From: JACVRW01 sp963746825
GTDB lineage: Bacteria; Actinomycetota; Thermoleophilia; Solirubrobacterales; Thermoleophilaceae
Direction: 5' to 3'
Length of the DNA stretch: 64,000 bases
Assembly (NCBI GenBank): GCA_963746825.1
Contig: CAVVCU010000007.1
Coordinates: 186,001 to 250,000 of the forward strand
Positions 32,144-42,262 of this stretch are shown in pieces; the first letter of the stretch is position 1, and the number at the start of each line of letters is the position of its first letter. The position numbers and the translations under genes were made by a program. The notes beneath the pieces were generated by a model. The model saw only the letters and a list, made by a program, of their open reading frames with translations. It had not been told where the DNA came from and made no database searches.

Positions 32144-33230
32144 CAGCCCGGCTCGCCCGCCCAATGCTCGGCCGCGGCCAGCAGCAGGGGCCCCTGGCCC
32201 CACGGCACCACGGCACCGAGCGGCACGTTCGCGTAGTGGGAGGCCGCGGTGCAGGCCCAGACGTTGGCCGAGACCCCCCGAAGGATCCCGTCGGCGCCGA
32301 CGTTGCGAGCGGTGCTCGCCCAGGCAGCTCGCGCGGGCGCCGAGTACTCGGGACCCAGCAGGCCCGATGTCACCGCCCGGGCGAAGCCGGCGGCCACGAA
32401 CGCGGCCGTCGAGCTCTCCGGGCCCGAGGCGGGATCGCCGATCACGGCGGGCCAGGAGCCGTCGTCGCGCTGGGTCGCGCACAGCGCATCGGCCAGCCCG
32501 GCCAGCGCGCGCTCGAGCGACCCGCGTCGCGGGTGGCCGGCGGGCAGCTGCTCCAGCACGTCCACCAACCCCAGGAGCGCCCAGCCCTGCCCGCGCCCCC
32601 AGCCGTAGCCGTAGGGCTCTCCGCTTCGCTCGAGCCAGAAGTGCCAGAAGGCCCCGGAGTCGTCCTGGAGCAGGTCGACCAGGGCCTGGGCCTGGCCGGC
32701 GCCCTCGTCGGCCAGTTGCTCCGAGCCGGTGAGCACGCCCAGGTGCACGAGGAAGGGCGGATCGAAATGGAGGGGATCCACGAAGACCCCCGGGCCCGGA
32801 TCCTCGAGCAGGGCGCGATCTCCGGAACCGAGCCTTTCTCCCCGCACGGCTCGCGCAGCGGCGCGCGCTCGAAGGGCAGCGCCACGCCCTGGACCGTGCG
32901 CCGGGCGGTGAGGTGGGCCGCGGCCTCGAGCGCGGCTTCGAGCAGCAGCTCGTCGCCGTGGCGCTCGGCCAGCTCGCACAGCACCTTGCCGGGCAGCGTG
33001 TTGTCGATCTCCACGAAGGGCCGGCGGCGCGCGGCCCAGCCGCGCAGGAGGCCGTGCACCCAGGCCTCATGGCCCGGCTCGCCGAGCAGGGCGCCGATGC
33101 GCAGCAGGCCCTCCAGGCCGACCGACTCTCCGTAGTGCCAAACCCGGAAGGGGTAGGCCCGCAACACATCGGCCGCGGCGCGCAGGTGGGCGCTCGACAC
33201 GCTTTCGGCGGCCTCGGTGGCGGGGCTCAC
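32143..33230 (-). CDS. GH88/GH105-like unsaturated uronyl hydrolase, with internal frame break
   Basis: The protein starts at GTG 33230, which overlaps the upstream stop by GTGA. The N-terminal half reads LRAYPFRVWHYGESVGLEGLLRIGALLGEP, VEIDNTLPGKVLCELAERHGD and GVALPFERAPLREPCG. At about 32820-32850 coding passes to another frame, which continues FVDPLHFDPPFLVHLGVLTGSEQ, SGAFWHFWLERSGEPYGYGWGRGQGWALLGL and ends WGQGPLLLAAAEHW. GYGWGRGQGW is the signature of the (alpha/alpha)6 barrel family that hydrates and hydrolyses unsaturated glucuronyl or rhamnogalacturonyl disaccharides. The total would be ~360 residues, normal for the family. There is no signal peptide, so it acts on imported oligosaccharides. 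Confidence 0.8.
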
Positions 33231-34456
33231 CCAAGGACCTCGCTCGACCAGCGCCCGTCGCCCAAGAGACTGGAGCGCCGCCGCCGCGCGCCGTCCAGGT
33301 AGCCCTCGGTCAGCTCCAGCCCGTGCCCGGCCGCGCTGGCGGGACGTGCCGCGCCGCCCGCCAGCTCCGGCACTCCGGTCACGATCTGCGGGTAGATGTC
33401 GCGCACGTAGGGCCGCACGCACTCCTGGATCACGGCGTTGGGCAGGTGCAACGCGGTGTGGACGGCGCTGGCGAAGACCACCGGCCCCGCGCAGTCGTGG
33501 AGGATCACGCCGAGCCCGCGCGCCTCGGCGTAGGCCGCGATGCGCACCGCCTCGGTCGGCCCGCCCACCCAGCCCAGGTCCATGCGAACCAGGGAGATTC
33601 CGCCGCGGTCGATCATGTCGATGTAGCTCGGCAGGCCGGAGCGGTAGTCGTAGCCGGCCAGCGGCATCGTCATCGCCGTGCTCAGCTGACCGAGCGAATC
33701 CAGCGCCGAGATGCGCAGCGGATCCTCGAGCCACATCAGATCGAACTCGGACAGTCCGCGCGCGATCTGCAGTGCCGGAGCCAGCGTCCACATGTTGACC
33801 AGGTCGACCGCGAGATCGAGCCGATCGCCCACCGCCTCGCGCACGGCCCGAAACGGCTCGAGGTTCGCGGCCAGCTGCGCCGGCGAGATCGACAGCCCGC
33901 CCGTGGCCTCGGCCAGCCGGACGAAGGGGAAGAGCTTGAGCGCCGTGAACCCCTCGGCCACCAGCTCGCGCGCCAGCTCAGCGGGACGCTCGAGCGAAGC
34001 CGTCCAGTCACGGTGCGCGCTCTCCTGGGTGCCGCCCAGGCCCCAGTCGTCGTGATCGGGATCGGCGGAGGTGACATAGACGCGAATCGCCTCGCGCACC
34101 TGCCCGCCGAGCGCTTCGTGCAGGGGTAGGCCGAGCGCCCGGGCGCGCAGGTCCCAGGCGGCCAGGTCGAGCGCCGACGTGGCGCCGGAGTCCACCGACA
34201 TGGCGCCGCTGTAGGGCCGGCGCCCGTCGGCCGGGTCGCCCATGCGCTGCCACAGCTCGGCGACGTTTCCCGCCGGGGCGCCGACCACCCGCGGCGCCAG
34301 CTCGGAATGGATGTGGGCCTCGACGGACTCGGGGTGGTAGAAGGTCTCGCCCAGCCCGCTCAGGCCGCCGGTCGCGTGAAGGAGGACGTGCGTGAGCTGG
34401 GGGAACTCGGGATGCCTGACCGTCTCCAGCGCCTCGATGCGCCCGAAGGACCCCAC
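33227..34456 (-). CDS. Enolase-superfamily (mandelate racemase/muconate lactonizing) protein, probable sugar-acid dehydratase
   Basis: The 409-residue product shows the capping domain (LLHATGGLSGLGETFYHPESVEAHI) and then the barrel. It has ALKLFPF, the first metal ligand in DLAVDLVNMW, the second in LMWLEDPLRIS and a third acidic position near AGYDYRSG. A catalytic His-Asp pair lies in LGVILHDCAGPVVFASAVH. The family dehydrates aldonic acids to 2-keto-3-deoxy acids. The start is GTG 34456, 8 bp after the preceding stop; the longer open frame is not coding. Operon context with FAH and SDR enzymes suggests L-rhamnonate, L-fuconate or a similar substrate. Confidence 0.83.
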   Translation of the reverse strand: MGSFGRIEALETVRHPEFPQLTHVLLHATGGLSGLGETFYHPESVEAHIHSELAPRVVGAPAGNVAELWQRMGDPADGRRPYSGAMSVDSGATSALDLAAWDLRARALGLPLHEALGGQVREAIRVYVTSADPDHDDWGLGGTQESAHRDWTASLERPAELARELVAEGFTALKLFPFVRLAEATGGLSISPAQLAANLEPFRAVREAVGDRLDLAVDLVNMWTLAPALQIARGLSEFDLMWLEDPLRISALDSLGQLSTAMTMPLAGYDYRSGLPSYIDMIDRGGISLVRMDLGWVGGPTEAVRIAAYAEARGLGVILHDCAGPVVFASAVHTALHLPNAVIQECVRPYVRDIYPQIVTGVPELAGGAARPASAAGHGLELTEGYLDGARRRRSSLLGDGRWSSEVLG

Positions 34457-34464
34457 GACCAGCC

Positions 34465-35370
34465 TCAGACCGGCCGCACGGTCATGGCCCAGGACATCGA
34501 CTCCCCGCGCGCGAGGCGCCGAGCCTGCCCGGCTTCCAGCGCCGCTTCGAGGCCGAGCAGGTGCGGCACCGAGCACGGCTCGATGCAGAGCACCTCGGTG
34601 GCGTTGCGCCACACGCCGCCCGTGGCGCGGGTCTCGTGCCACACCAGCAGGTGGGGCAGGACCTCGGCCGTCCACTCGATCTCCACTCCGTGGCCGCGCA
34701 CCGGGTTGCGCACCTCGGCGCGCCCCTCGGGAACGTCGCGCACCACGTAGACGCGGCCACGCTGCTCGTCGAGCGCCCAGCGGTCGCCCCTCTCGACCCC
34801 CCCGCCGGCAAGCGCGATCTCCGGCCAGCGCGGTGCCTCTTCGGCCGGGATGGCGGGACCGAGCGAGTCGTCGAGCTCGGACGCGGGCCCCGCCGGCAGC
34901 TCGATCTCGACTCCGGGCTCGATCAGCTCGAGGCCGAGCGAGAGATGCTCGAGCGCCAGGAGTGGCGCCTCCTGGTCGAGAGCGGTCACCTCCGTCGTGA
35001 TGGTCAAGGCGTTCGAGACCTCCATCCGCCGCTCAGCGGCCAGGCCGTGGCCCTCCCATCGTACGCCGCAGGCGCTCGTTTCCTCGTCGACCACCCGCCA
35101 CGGATCGTTGGACGCGCGCCCGTGGAATCCGTGGCCGACGCCGTCGACCTGGCAGGCGGTTCCCGCGTTGGGCAGGCAGCCCTGCCAGCCGCCGCGCCAA
35201 GCGGCGGTCCAGGGATCCTCGCCAAGGTCACCCGCCAGGGGCGGCTCGGAGCCGAAGGGCGGGCGGCCCAGCAGCTGGCGGCCGCTGCGCAGCTCCACCA
35301 GATCGAGCACCTCCGCGCCGTGCGAGGGATCGACTCGTACCAGCAGCTCGCCTGAGCGCAGGACGAGCAA
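34465..35370 (-). CDS. Aldose 1-epimerase/galactose mutarotase-like protein
   Basis: The 301-residue beta-sandwich protein resembles the mutarotase superfamily (DUF4432-like). It has the opening LLVRVDPSHGAEVLDLVELRSGRQLL, WQGCLPNAGTACQVDGVGHGFHGRAS with a His pair in the active-site position, and VLPHLLVWHETRATGGVWRNATEVLCIEPC. It would interconvert sugar anomers or bind a sugar. The start is TTG 35370, 3 nt after the ABC ATPase stop; no ATG or GTG is available near the conserved N-terminus. The terminal Trp-Ala-Met-Thr-Val strand completes the sheet. Confidence 0.8.
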   Translation of the reverse strand: MLVLRSGELLVRVDPSHGAEVLDLVELRSGRQLLGRPPFGSEPPLAGDLGEDPWTAAWRGGWQGCLPNAGTACQVDGVGHGFHGRASNDPWRVVDEETSACGVRWEGHGLAAERRMEVSNALTITTEVTALDQEAPLLALEHLSLGLELIEPGVEIELPAGPASELDDSLGPAIPAEEAPRWPEIALAGGGVERGDRWALDEQRGRVYVVRDVPEGRAEVRNPVRGHGVEIEWTAEVLPHLLVWHETRATGGVWRNATEVLCIEPCSVPHLLGLEAALEAGQARRLARGESMSWAMTVRPV

Positions 35371-35373
35371 GGG

Positions 35374-36566
<1,193 letters not shown>

Positions 36567-36567
<1 letters not shown>

Positions 36568-37529
36568 CAGGCTCCGGGGTGGAGGAGGATCTTGGCCGTG
36601 GCGTCGGGAGCGTCGGCCAGCCGCGCGAACGCGGCGGGTCCTTCGGCCAGCGGCATCACCTCGAGCCACCCCGCGGGCAGGCCATCGGCGCTCAGCAGCG
36701 CGAGCGCCTCGGTGAACTCCTCGCGGGTGTAGGCGAACTGCCCGCGCAGGCGGATGCTGCGCCGTACCAGCTCGGCCACGGGCACGGCGCCGTCGGCCTG
36801 GGCGAGGCCAACGATCACCACCTCGCCGCCCGCGCGCGTGCCCGCGATGGCGGGCCGCCAGGTTCCCTCGGCGCCCACCGCGTCGACGGTGAGTTCGGCG
36901 TCGAGGCCCACCGCATCCTCGGCCGCCGCCAGGGTGCGCGACGCGCCCAGCCGCGCGGCCCACTCGCGCCGGGCGTCGACCGGCTCCACGGCCACCACCT
37001 CCGCGCCTCGCCGGGCCGCGAGATGGACGCACAGGAGCCCAATGGGCCCGCAGCCGATCACCAGAACGCGGCTGCCCGGGCCGAGGCTCGCCGAAGCCAG
37101 GGCGCCCACGCACACCGCCAGCGGCTCCACCAGCGCGGCGCGCTCGTCGCTCAGGCCCTCGGGAACCGCGAGCAGCGAGTCGCGCGGCACGGCGACGCGG
37201 TCGGCGAACACGCCGGGACGATGAAGGCCGAGCAGCTGGCGGTGTGGACACAGGTTCTCGCGCCCGGCGCGGCACTCCCGGCAGGTCCCGCACACCACCA
37301 GGGGGAACACCGACCAGCGCCCGCCGAGCCCGTCGACCGTGCCCACCACCTCGTGCCCGAGCACGAGCGGCGGGGTTCGCGGCCCGTGGTGGCCCTTGAA
37401 GGGATGCAGGTCCGATCCGCAGATCCCGGCCAGCCCTACGTCGAGCACCACCTCGCCGGCCGAGGGCTCGGGCTCGGGCAGTTCCTCCATCACCAGGTTG
37501 CGGCCTCCGTGCCAGACGAGCGCTCTCAT
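36567..37529 (-). CDS. Zinc-binding sugar/polyol dehydrogenase
   Basis: The 320-residue MDR protein resembles sorbitol, galactitol-1-phosphate or L-threonine dehydrogenases. Catalytic zinc residues are Cys37 (GICGSDLHPF) and His59-Glu60 (LGHEVVG). The structural zinc Cys are in CGTCRECRAGRENLC (80-94). The NAD fold is VLVIGCGPIGLLCVHLAARRGAEVVAVEP. It is the first gene of the six-gene operon and probably oxidises the imported sugar at the start of the route. The ATG 37529 start faces a 79-bp divergent control region. ATG 37547 is an alternative. Confidence 0.86.
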
Positions 37530-37574
37530 TGACAGGTGTGCGAGCATAACACCGGTCCAACTGCCGAACCGCCA

Positions 37575-37589
37575 TTCCGTTAATCGGAA
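37575..37589. promoter_or_regulatory. IclR-like operator palindrome in the divergent sugar-operon promoter
   Basis: TTCCG-TTAAT-CGGAA, a 15-bp palindrome with 5-bp arms, lies between the two operons, 19 bp before the binding-protein start. IclR-family operators are commonly palindromes of this size with TTCC/GGAA arms, and an IclR gene lies in the plus-strand operon. Confidence 0.5.
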
Positions 37590-37608
37590 CGCACACAAGG
37601 AGTACAGC

Positions 37609-38949
37609 ATGCCCCAGCTGCGGAGCCTGGCCGCCCTGATCGTCACCGTTCTCGCGCTGTTCGCGGGTGCCTGCGGAGGCGACGACGAGGAATCGAGCTC
37701 CAGCGAGAGCGACTCGGGCGGCGCGGTCGCCAAGGCCAAGCCGGGCACGCTCGACCTCTGGGTGGGCGGCAACTTCGCGGGCGCCACCCCCGGCACGCCC
37801 TACCGCGAGTGGCTCGACTCGCAGATCGACCGCTTCAAGACCGAGAACAAGGGCTCGGACGTGAAGATCACGCTGCTCTCCACCGACAACGAGCAGGTGG
37901 CGGCGAAGCTGCAGGCGGCCTTCCAGGCGCGCAAGGCGCCGGACATGATGCTCTTCTACTCGGGCGGCTACACCTCGCCGTACATCAACCAGCTGCTCGA
38001 GCTCAACCCCTACTTCGACGAGACGCCCGGCTTCTTCGACTCGCTGTCGGGCATGGACCTGTCCTGCGAGAACCTCGACTGCGACGGCGGGCAGGGCAAG
38101 ATCATCGCCGTGCCCCAGGACTTCGGCACCTACGGGCTCTTCTACAACAAGGCGATGTTCAAGGAGGCGGGAGTCGAGGCCCCGATCGAGAGCTGGGACG
38201 ACCTGCTCACCGCCTGCACCGCGCTCAAGGAGTCCGGCGTCACCCCGATCACGTTCGGCGACCGCGACGGCTACTCCACCGACAACTGGGTCACGCTGAT
38301 GTACGGCTCGTACTTCGACGAGGGCGACGTGGCCAAGGTCAACGACGCCGAGCTGCCCTACGCCGATCCCAAGCTCGTCCAGCCGCTCCAGCAGCTGGTC
38401 GACCTGCGCGAGCAGGAGTGCCTCAACAAGGACGCCTCCACGCGCGAGAACTTCGACGCCAACTCGGACTTCACGTCGGGCAAGAGCGCGATGGTCCTGA
38501 TGTACCCGGCGGTGATCCCGGACTTCAAGAAGAAGCTGGGCAAGGACCTCGGCATCATGCCCATCCCCCAGTCGAGCGACGGCCCGCTGGCCGGGCGCTC
38601 GGTGGGCAACGCGTTCTACAACTACGTGGTCACCAAGCAGTCCGACAACCCGGGCCTGGCCTGGGAGTTCATCAAGGTGGCCAGCGACGAGACGGCGGCC
38701 GGCGAGCTGCTCACCACCCTGGGCACCCCGCCCGCGCTCAAGGGCGTCGACGAGAGCCTCGTGACGGACGAGTTCGTCCAGTTCTTCGTGGATGCCTCCC
38801 AGGACCCGGCCATGCCGGTGCTCGACTCGGTGATCCCGGTGCCCGTTGCGCTCACCTACTACAAGGAGCTCCAGCAGGCGCTCTCGGGCAAGAAGACGCC
38901 CGAGGAGGCGATGCAGTCGATGGACGAGCAGCTGCCCACGCTCGAGTAG
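37609..38949 (+). CDS. Sugar ABC transporter substrate-binding lipoprotein (CUT1)
   Basis: The 446-residue product starts at ATG 37609 with AAGGAG 6 nt upstream. A lipoprotein signal (LIVTVLALFAGACGG) gives a diacylglyceryl-Cys anchor at Cys22, followed by an acidic/Ser linker. The mature protein is a cluster B solute-binding protein: LDLWVGGNF, FQARKAPDMMLFYSGGY, YGLFYNKAMFKEAGVEAPIESWDDLL, GKSAMVLMYPAVIPDF. It would capture an oligosaccharide, perhaps an unsaturated uronic disaccharide given the GH88/105-like gene. It heads the plus-strand operon. Confidence 0.92.
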   Translation: MPQLRSLAALIVTVLALFAGACGGDDEESSSSESDSGGAVAKAKPGTLDLWVGGNFAGATPGTPYREWLDSQIDRFKTENKGSDVKITLLSTDNEQVAAKLQAAFQARKAPDMMLFYSGGYTSPYINQLLELNPYFDETPGFFDSLSGMDLSCENLDCDGGQGKIIAVPQDFGTYGLFYNKAMFKEAGVEAPIESWDDLLTACTALKESGVTPITFGDRDGYSTDNWVTLMYGSYFDEGDVAKVNDAELPYADPKLVQPLQQLVDLREQECLNKDASTRENFDANSDFTSGKSAMVLMYPAVIPDFKKKLGKDLGIMPIPQSSDGPLAGRSVGNAFYNYVVTKQSDNPGLAWEFIKVASDETAAGELLTTLGTPPALKGVDESLVTDEFVQFFVDASQDPAMPVLDSVIPVPVALTYYKELQQALSGKKTPEEAMQSMDEQLPTLE

Positions 38950-38961
38950 CCCGGTCGCTGG

Positions 38962-39831
38962 ATGGCCAACCGCGACCGGCTGTGGGGGATCCTCTACGCC
39001 CTCCCGGCGCTGGCCCTCGTGCTGGCCTTCATCGCCTACCCGCTGGGTAGCGTCGTCTACCACGCCTTCACCGAGTGGGACGGCATCGAGCCGCCGGTGT
39101 GGATCGGGTTCGACAACTTCACCGAGCTGGTCGACGACCCGGTGTTCCGCACCTCGCTGCGCAACAACGCGCTCTTCGCGCTGTCGGTGCCGATCCAGGT
39201 GGTGGTGCCGATGGTGTTGGCCTGGCTGATTCACGAGCGCATCCCGGGCTGGCGCTTCTTTCGCTCGACCTTCTTTCTGCCCGCGGTCATCTCGACGGTG
39301 GTGGTGGGCCTCGTGGCCCAGGTCGTGTTCCGGCTCGACGGGCCGCTCAACGCGCTGCTGGGGACGGTGGGCCTCGAGGCCGCGCAGCAGGACTGGCTGG
39401 GCAGGGCCGAGACCTCGATCCCGGCTGTGCTGCTCGTGCTCGTGTGGGCCAACTTCGGCTACAACACGCTGATCTACCTGGCGGGAATGAGCGCGCTCGA
39501 CCCGTCGCTCACCGAGGCCGCTCGCATGGACGGGGCGCGGCCGGCGCGGGTGCTCTTCTCGATCGTCGCACCCAACCTCAAGCGCGTGATGGAGCTGGTG
39601 CTGGTCACGAGCACGGTCACCGCGTTCGCGTTCATGTTCGCCTACATCTTCGTGATCACCAACGGAGCGCCGGGCTTCGACACCTACGTGACCGAGTTCA
39701 TGATCTACAAGGAGGCCTTCGCGCTCGGCAACAGCGGATACGCCTGCGCGATCGGCGTGGTGCTCACCCTGATCGCCGCGTCGATCGGGGCCCTGCAGAT
39801 CCGCATCCTCACGCGCGGGGGAGCGACATGA
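38962..39831 (+). CDS. Sugar ABC transporter permease (MalF/UgpA type)
   Basis: The 289-residue product has six predicted helices beginning LWGILYALPALALVLAFIAYPLGSVVYHAFTEWDG. The EAA loop EAARMDGARPARVLFSIVAPNL couples it to the ATPase. It pairs with the overlapping second permease and the lipoprotein 12 bp upstream. The start is ATG 38962, and its stop overlaps the next ATG by ATGA. Confidence 0.93.
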   Translation: MANRDRLWGILYALPALALVLAFIAYPLGSVVYHAFTEWDGIEPPVWIGFDNFTELVDDPVFRTSLRNNALFALSVPIQVVVPMVLAWLIHERIPGWRFFRSTFFLPAVISTVVVGLVAQVVFRLDGPLNALLGTVGLEAAQQDWLGRAETSIPAVLLVLVWANFGYNTLIYLAGMSALDPSLTEAARMDGARPARVLFSIVAPNLKRVMELVLVTSTVTAFAFMFAYIFVITNGAPGFDTYVTEFMIYKEAFALGNSGYACAIGVVLTLIAASIGALQIRILTRGGAT

Positions 39832-40655
39832 GCCGCCGCGAGGGCTGGAAGCGCGCGCCGGTGGTGGCGGGGATGGCGCTCATCTCGGCCTCGGCGCTGT
39901 TCCCGCTCTACTTCATGCTCTCGAACGCCTTTCGCTCCAACGCGGACTACGACGACTCGAAGGTCGGCCTGCCCACGGTGTTCTCCTTCGACACGTTCCA
40001 GCGGGCCTGGGAGGGGGCGAGCATCCCCACCTACATGCGCAACTCGCTGGTGGTGGTGGCGGGCACGGTGCTGCTGTCCATCGTGGTCGCGTCGATGGCG
40101 GGCTACTCGTTCTCCAAGCTGCGCTGGCGCCCGCGCTCGGCGGTCTACCTCTTCGTGCTGGCCTGGATCGCCGTGCCGCCACTGATTCTGCTGGTGCCGC
40201 TGTACGTGCAGATGGTGAACCTCGAGCTCTACGACACGCCGTGGTCGCTGATCCTGATCTACAGCGCAGTCAACCTGCCCTTCAACACCTACCTGATGAC
40301 GGCCTACTTCCGCGGGGTGCCCGACGAGCTGGTCGACGCCGCGCGCCTCGACGGGGCCGGTCCGCACGGCGTGTTCGTGCGCGTGATGCTCCCACTCGCG
40401 CGGCCGGCCCTGGCCACGCTCGTGATCTTCAACTTCCTGTGGGCGTGGAACGAGTTCATCTTCGCCCTGCTGCTGCTGCCCAGCGAGGAGACCAAGACGC
40501 TCACCGTCGGCGTGCTCCAGCTGCAGGGCCGCTTCAACCTCGACCCGACGGCGCTGATGGCGGGCCTGTTCATCTCGACCCTGCCCGTGATCGGCGTGTA
40601 CCTGATCTTCCAGCGCCACCTGGTTCGGGCGGTGGCGGCGGGGATCGGGCGCTGA
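39828..40655 (+). CDS. Sugar ABC transporter permease (MalG/UgpE type)
   Basis: The 275-residue product has six membrane helices (ALISASALFPLYFMLSNAFRS, LVVVAGTVLLSIVVASMAGYSFS, LFVLAWIAVPPLILLVPLYVQM) and the EAA loop DAARLDGAGPHGVFVRVMLPLARP. The final helix is MAGLFISTLPVIGVYLIFQRHL. It forms the transport channel with the upstream permease. Overlaps of 4 bases upstream and 1 base downstream (TGATG) show that the operon continues into the IclR gene. Confidence 0.93.
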   Translation: MSRREGWKRAPVVAGMALISASALFPLYFMLSNAFRSNADYDDSKVGLPTVFSFDTFQRAWEGASIPTYMRNSLVVVAGTVLLSIVVASMAGYSFSKLRWRPRSAVYLFVLAWIAVPPLILLVPLYVQMVNLELYDTPWSLILIYSAVNLPFNTYLMTAYFRGVPDELVDAARLDGAGPHGVFVRVMLPLARPALATLVIFNFLWAWNEFIFALLLLPSEETKTLTVGVLQLQGRFNLDPTALMAGLFISTLPVIGVYLIFQRHLVRAVAAGIGR

Positions 40656-41455
40656 TGGCCACGGGCACCGACGGCACAGCGCTCACCGGGGCCGACCGCG
40701 TCCTGGCCACCTTGAAGACGCTGGCCGGCCACTCGTCCGGGGTGTCGCTCGATGCGATCTCGCGCGAGCTCGACGCGCCCAAGTCGAGCATCCATCGCGC
40801 GCTCGCGGCGCTGCGGCGCGCGGGCTTCGCCGATCAGGACGAGCGCGGGCACTACCGGCTGGGCTCGGAGCTGGTGCGGATCACCTTCGACTACCACGAG
40901 CGCCGCGACGAGGTCGACCTGGTGCGCCCGGTGTTGAGCACGCTGTGCGAATGGCTGTCCGAGACCGCGCACTACGCTCAGCTCGACGGCCCCGAGGTGG
41001 TCTACCTGGCCAAGATCGAGCCCACCGGCCAGGCGATCACCATGACCTCGCGCATCGGCGGGCGCAACCCCGCCCACTCCACCGGAGTGGGCAAGGCGAT
41101 GCTGGCCCACGTGCTCGGCGACGACGACGCGGTGCGTGAGTACGTGAGCCGGCACGGGCCGCTCGCGCGGCGCACCAAGAACACCCTCGTCTCGGCGCGG
41201 GCCCTCGCCGCCGACCTGCGGCTGGCGCGCGAGCGCGGCTACACGCTCGATCGCGAGGAGAGCGAGCTGGGCGTGAACTGCATCGCCCTTCCCGTGTTCC
41301 TGGGCTCGGGCCGCCGGCCATCGGGCGCCATCAGCGTGTCGGCGGTGGCCATGCGCACCGACACCGAGCGCCTCGAGGCGGTGGCCGAGCGGATCCGGTC
41401 GGTGATCGAGACGGCGCTGGGCCCGGTGACCCGTCCCGCGGCGGGGATCCGGTGA
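40655..41455 (+). CDS. IclR-family transcriptional regulator of the sugar operons
   Basis: The 266-residue product has an N-terminal winged helix (RVLATLKTLAGHSSGVSLDAISRELDAPKSSIHRALAALRRAGF). The IclR effector domain follows (HYAQLDGPEVVYLAKIEPTGQAITMTSRIGGRNPAHSTGVGKAMLA, LGVNCIALPVF, SVSAVAMRTDTERLEAVAERI). The family binds sugar-acid or aromatic-acid effectors and small palindromes. It likely controls the divergent promoter at 37530-37608, where an IclR-like palindrome exists. It overlaps its neighbours on both sides. Confidence 0.93.
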   Translation: MATGTDGTALTGADRVLATLKTLAGHSSGVSLDAISRELDAPKSSIHRALAALRRAGFADQDERGHYRLGSELVRITFDYHERRDEVDLVRPVLSTLCEWLSETAHYAQLDGPEVVYLAKIEPTGQAITMTSRIGGRNPAHSTGVGKAMLAHVLGDDDAVREYVSRHGPLARRTKNTLVSARALAADLRLARERGYTLDREESELGVNCIALPVFLGSGRRPSGAISVSAVAMRTDTERLEAVAERIRSVIETALGPVTRPAAGIR

Positions 41456-42204
41456 GCGGGCGCCTGGAAGGGCGGCGAGTGCTGGTGACCGGGGGCGGCC
41501 GTGGACTGGGCCGGGCCATCGCGCTGGCCGCCGCGCGCGAGGGCGCGGGGGTCGGACTGTTGGGGCGCACGCGGACACACTCGAGGCCGCGGCCTCTGAG
41601 GCCCGCGCGCAGGGCGCGACCGCGGCGGTGGCCACGGCGGACGTGGCCGACGCCGCCGCGGTGGAGGCGGCAGTCGAGGACGCTGGCCGGGGCGCTGGGC
41701 GGCCTCGACGGCCTCGTGACGGCCGCCGCGGTGGACTGCGCCTGGGCCCCCACCGGCGACATGAAGCTCGAGGAGTGGGACCGCACCATCGCCGTCAACC
41801 TCTCGGGCGCGTTCTACTGCTGTCGCTTCGCGCTGCCCCACCTGGTGGCCGCGGGCGGGAGCGCGATCGTGAACATCAGCTCCGTGGCGGGCGAGCGGGC
41901 ATGGGCCGAGGACGTGGCCTACAACGCCTCCAAGGCCGGAGTGGAGCTGCTCACGCGGACGATCGCGGTCGAGTACGCGTCGCAGGGCGTGCGCGCCAAC
42001 TGCCTCGCTCCGGGCGTGATCGACGCCGGGATGACCGACGACCTGCCGAGCGGCGAGGAGCGTGAACGGCTGCGCGCCCTGCACCCGGTCGGGCGCTTCG
42101 GCACCGCGGAGGAGGTGGCCGAGGCGGCGGTGTGGCTGCTGTCGGACGCCGCGTCGTTCACCACGGGCACGACGCTGCGGGTGGACGGCGGGTTCTTGGC
42201 CTAG
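41452..42204 (+). CDS. SDR-family oxidoreductase, two compensating frame breaks
   Basis: The gene starts at GTG 41452 (GTGA overlap with iclR) and encodes a 250-residue short-chain dehydrogenase with VLVTGGGRGLGRAIALAAARE. The middle of the continuous frame (about 41570-41690) is Arg/Pro-rich nonsense. A second frame over that stretch reads DTLEAAASEARAQGATAAV followed by ATADVADAAAVEAAVEDA, exactly the expected SDR segment. The first frame then resumes with GGLDGLVTAAAVDC, SSVAGERAWAEDVAYNASKAG (catalytic Tyr, Lys) and GTTLRVDGGFL. Two cancelling indels are inferred. As last gene of the transport operon, it probably oxidises a pathway sugar. Confidence 0.82.
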   Translation: MSGRLEGRRVLVTGGGRGLGRAIALAAAREGAGVGLLGRTRTHSRPRPLRPARRARPRRWPRRTWPTPPRWRRQSRTLAGALGGLDGLVTAAAVDCAWAPTGDMKLEEWDRTIAVNLSGAFYCCRFALPHLVAAGGSAIVNISSVAGERAWAEDVAYNASKAGVELLTRTIAVEYASQGVRANCLAPGVIDAGMTDDLPSGEERERLRALHPVGRFGTAEEVAEAAVWLLSDAASFTTGTTLRVDGGFLA

Positions 42205-42235
42205 GGCGTGAGTGGGCGCCGGATAGCGTCGGCGC

Positions 42236-42255
42236 GCAGCCGGCCAGCCGGCTGC
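42236..42255. terminator. Bidirectional terminator-like hairpin
   Basis: GCAGCCGGC and GCCGGCTGC form a perfect 9-bp stem around CA, between the convergent SDR and response-regulator genes. No T-run follows in either direction. Confidence 0.5.
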
Positions 42256-42262
42256 TTGCCGC

